Positions 6,177-8,103 of a stretch of DNA of 8,103 bases are shown here, piece after piece. Source of the stretch: Candidatus Obscuribacterales bacterium (GTDB lineage: Bacteria; Cyanobacteriota; Vampirovibrionia; Obscuribacterales; Obscuribacteraceae); NCBI GenBank assembly GCA_021732245.1, contig JAKFVJ010000018.1, positions 1 to 8,103 of the forward strand, given 5' to 3'. The notes under the pieces are model-generated. The model worked only from the letters and a program-made list of their open reading frames with translations. It was not told where the DNA came from and ran no database searches. The position numbers were made by a program, and so were the translations under genes. Numbering within the stretch: position 1 is the stretch's first letter; each line of letters opens with the position of its first letter.

Positions 6177-7523
6177 TTGACCTCGCAAACTCAGACTAGC
6201 AATAATTCGCAGGAATCCCGGCAAAAGTCGCGACTACTTATCGTATTTGCCTTTGCTCTGCTTTTAGCCAGCGTGCCTGTTTTGCCTCTGAAATTCCTGG
6301 GCATCCCAGGACCGGATGGCGACCTTAATCTGGCAAGCATCGGCTCCTTGCCGTGGATTCAGAACCTATTTAACAAACCAAAGCCGACAAAACGCGCATC
6401 AGCAGCAACCGCACCAGTGAAGCCTGCCAGTGAAGTTGAATTACTGGATCAAGCAGCAAAGCAATTAGCCGTAGAAATTTCGCGTTCACCATCCGATCCG
6501 GCACTCTACAATCGCCTAGGTCTAATTTACTCAGGACTTGGCGAACTTGATGCGGCCGAAGCCCAATTCCAAAAAGCAGTTGAATTAGGCAGGCAAAAAC
6601 TTGCCAATGCATCGACAACTCTAAAGAGCCAACTGGCGCAGAATAAAAGACAAGAAGCTTCCGAAACGCTCATTGAACAATCAAGTACCAATGTAGAGCT
6701 AGCAGCAGCACACAGTAATCTGGCCCGCATCTACGAAAAGCTCGGCGAGCAAGACAAGGTTGTCGCCGAACTCAATCAACTAAATGCACTTACACCAGTT
6801 GCTGAACAAGCAAACATTCACAACAAGTTAACAGCCGGCATGAATGCTTCAACCTCACGTTTGTTCATGAATGCACAAACTCTTATGGCATCGGGATTTT
6901 TGCCCGAAGCAATCAAGAAATATCAACAAGCAGAACTAGTTAGTCCAAACGTTCCAATTATTCATCAACAATTGGGTCTGGCTAATTTACTCATTCAAAA
7001 TCACGCTGAAGCCGCGCGCGAATTAGAAAGGGCAGCCGGACTAGATCCAAGAAATGCCGACATACACAACAATTTAGGGCTTGCCTATCAAGCACAAGGC
7101 TATACAGGCAAAGCGCGTCACGAATTTGAAACAGCGCTCAAACTAAAACCCAAACTGGCCACAGCCGCGCTAAATCTAGGCAACATCAATTCAGCAGGCG
7201 GACACTGGTCGGCAGCAGAAACAGCCTACAGAAGAGCAATTGCCGCCGACGCGCATTCAGCTGTAGCGCACAATAATTTGGCAGCCATTTATTCCATGGA
7301 AGGGCGCTACGCCAAAACCTTTGAAGCATTCCAGAAGGCCATTGCAATAGAGCCGAAAATGGCATCTGCTCACTATGGGTTAGGACTTGCTTATTACAAT
7401 AGCGGAAAATATATAGCTTCAATTCCTGAATTCCGTCAGGCGGCCGCCTTGAACCCCAGCTTGAGCGATGCACAGGCTAAAATAGACGCGGCAGTTAGAA
7501 AGTCCGGACAAAACTCGCTTTAA
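6177..7523 (+). CDS. Membrane-anchored protein with about eight tetratricopeptide repeats
   Basis: This 448-residue protein starts with a short polar stretch and one hydrophobic helix (about 19-38, RLLIVFAFALLLASVPVLPL) with arginine and lysine before it. That fits a signal anchor leaving the bulk outside the cytoplasm. Residues 60-85 are a Lys/Pro/Ala linker. TPR units follow near 108-140, 174-207, 227-258, 260-292, 294-326, 328-360, 362-394 and 396-428. The last five are close to consensus (for example ADIHNNLGLAYQAQGYTGKA and AVAHNNLAAIYSMEGRY), while the first two are separated by a Gln/Ser-rich insert (about 141-172). TPR arrays bind other proteins; the partner is unknown. The start is TTG with AAGG nine bases upstream; no better start precedes the hydrophobic helix. 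The stop overlaps the aroK start in TAATG, so the two are translationally coupled. Confidence 0.85.
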   Translation: MTSQTQTSNNSQESRQKSRLLIVFAFALLLASVPVLPLKFLGIPGPDGDLNLASIGSLPWIQNLFNKPKPTKRASAATAPVKPASEVELLDQAAKQLAVEISRSPSDPALYNRLGLIYSGLGELDAAEAQFQKAVELGRQKLANASTTLKSQLAQNKRQEASETLIEQSSTNVELAAAHSNLARIYEKLGEQDKVVAELNQLNALTPVAEQANIHNKLTAGMNASTSRLFMNAQTLMASGFLPEAIKKYQQAELVSPNVPIIHQQLGLANLLIQNHAEAARELERAAGLDPRNADIHNNLGLAYQAQGYTGKARHEFETALKLKPKLATAALNLGNINSAGGHWSAAETAYRRAIAADAHSAVAHNNLAAIYSMEGRYAKTFEAFQKAIAIEPKMASAHYGLGLAYYNSGKYIASIPEFRQAAALNPSLSDAQAKIDAAVRKSGQNSL

Positions 7524-8080
7524 TGAAAAACATCGTCCTAATAGGTCCACCAGGCGCAGGAAAAACCAGCTGCGGCAAAATTCTTGCCGAACTTTTGAAC
7601 AGGGCGTTTTATGACACCGACGCACTGATTGAAGCCCAAGCCGGAAAAAGCGTCAGGGAAATTTTCAGCCAGGATGGCGAAGAGCATTTCCGGCAGCTTG
7701 AGACGAATCTCCTCGACGCCCTGATTAATGAGCCGGCAAAGATTTTGCCGTCGGTCAAAACCTTTGTGCTATCCACGGGTGGCGGCACGCCAATTAGAGC
7801 AGACAATTTTGCCAAACTTAACAAGATTGGCGATGTTATCCTCATCGAGGCCAACTTAGACGCTCTAACAGAAAGGGTCTGCCAGGTAAGCGGCAGCCGT
7901 CCGTTATTATCCGACAGTTCGGCAGACACGCCTCAAACAGCAGCCAGGGCACGATTGACGGAGCTTCTGGCTGTCCGAAACCCAATTTATCAGCAAGCTG
8001 GTTACAAGATTGATACAACTCAATTGAACCCGCAGGCAACAGCCCTCAGAGTAATTGACCTTCTCAAGCTAGATGCCTGA
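7523..8080 (+). CDS. aroK: Shikimate kinase
   Basis: This 185-residue cytoplasmic enzyme phosphorylates the 3-hydroxyl of shikimate with ATP, the fifth step of the chorismate pathway to aromatic amino acids. Walker A is GPPGAGKTS (8-16). The DTD at 31-33 holds the Mg2+/shikimate aspartates. FRQLE (56-60) supplies the shikimate-binding Arg57 and Glu60. GGG (86-88) is the family glycine triplet. SRPLL (125-129) is the start of the lid with Arg126, and RNPIYQQ (152-158) carries the conserved Arg and Tyr. Length is slightly above the usual 170-175 residues, with the extra residues around 69-79 and in the lid region (130-140). The ATG shares a base with the stop of the TPR gene. No strong ribosome binding site is visible, so translation probably depends on coupling. 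No other aro genes are in the window. Confidence 0.96.
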   Translation: MKNIVLIGPPGAGKTSCGKILAELLNRAFYDTDALIEAQAGKSVREIFSQDGEEHFRQLETNLLDALINEPAKILPSVKTFVLSTGGGTPIRADNFAKLNKIGDVILIEANLDALTERVCQVSGSRPLLSDSSADTPQTAARARLTELLAVRNPIYQQAGYKIDTTQLNPQATALRVIDLLKLDA

Positions 8081-8103
8081 AAAATCCGGGCATAATACAA
8101 TGA

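Noticed and set aside
8091..8103. CATAAT followed by ATGA at the right edge, as promoter and start of a next gene
   Set aside because: One -10-like hexamer without a spaced -35 and only one start-like codon before the window ends; cannot be supported.

Overview
The window reads as ordinary chromosome from a Gram-negative-type (diderm) bacterium with moderate GC. Its core is a five-gene cluster for moving lipopolysaccharide from the inner membrane to the outer membrane. The single YjgP/YjgQ-type permease, the lptC-lptA-lptB-permease order, the many TPR proteins and the Ser/Thr/Ala/Gln-rich secreted proteins suggest the cyanobacterial side of the tree, perhaps a non-photosynthetic relative (Melainabacteria/Vampirovibrionia, Obscuribacterales-like). 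This placement is an inference from gene style and remembered genomes, not from a search.

Layout. (1) Minus strand, 1-431: a type II toxin-antitoxin pair. The VapC-like PIN toxin runs off the left edge, and its GTG start overlaps the stop of the upstream ribbon-helix-helix antitoxin by four bases. (2) 432-531: a compact divergent intergenic region with an AT-rich antitoxin promoter, a perfect 14-bp palindrome as candidate operator, and a back-to-back promoter for the next gene. (3) 532-1044: a lone GNAT-family N-acetyltransferase. (4) 1045-1136: a short intergenic region with a good promoter candidate. (5) 1137-5988: a probable operon of a secreted TPR-like protein, lptC, a long lptA with three OstA/LptA domains, lptB and one LptF/LptG-type permease. 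The last three genes overlap by ATGA junctions. (6) 5989-6176: an intergenic region holding a 76-bp imperfect palindromic repeat. (7) 6177-8080: a membrane-anchored protein with about eight TPRs, translationally coupled (TAATG) to shikimate kinase aroK.

How the genes work together. LptB (ATPase) and the permease form the ABC motor, LptC is the membrane-anchored periplasmic docking protein, and LptA is the periplasmic bridge. LptD/LptE, the outer-membrane end, are not in this window. The first gene, a secreted TPR-like protein, is co-oriented 15 bases ahead of lptC and may be an accessory envelope factor, but nothing in its sequence fixes a function. AroK phosphorylates shikimate in aromatic amino acid synthesis; its coupling to a TPR protein is unexplained. 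The most distinctive feature is the triple-domain LptA, which looks like a covalent version of the head-to-tail LptA oligomer. I found no strong candidate for a wholly new system, and no stretch over 300 bases lacks a gene.
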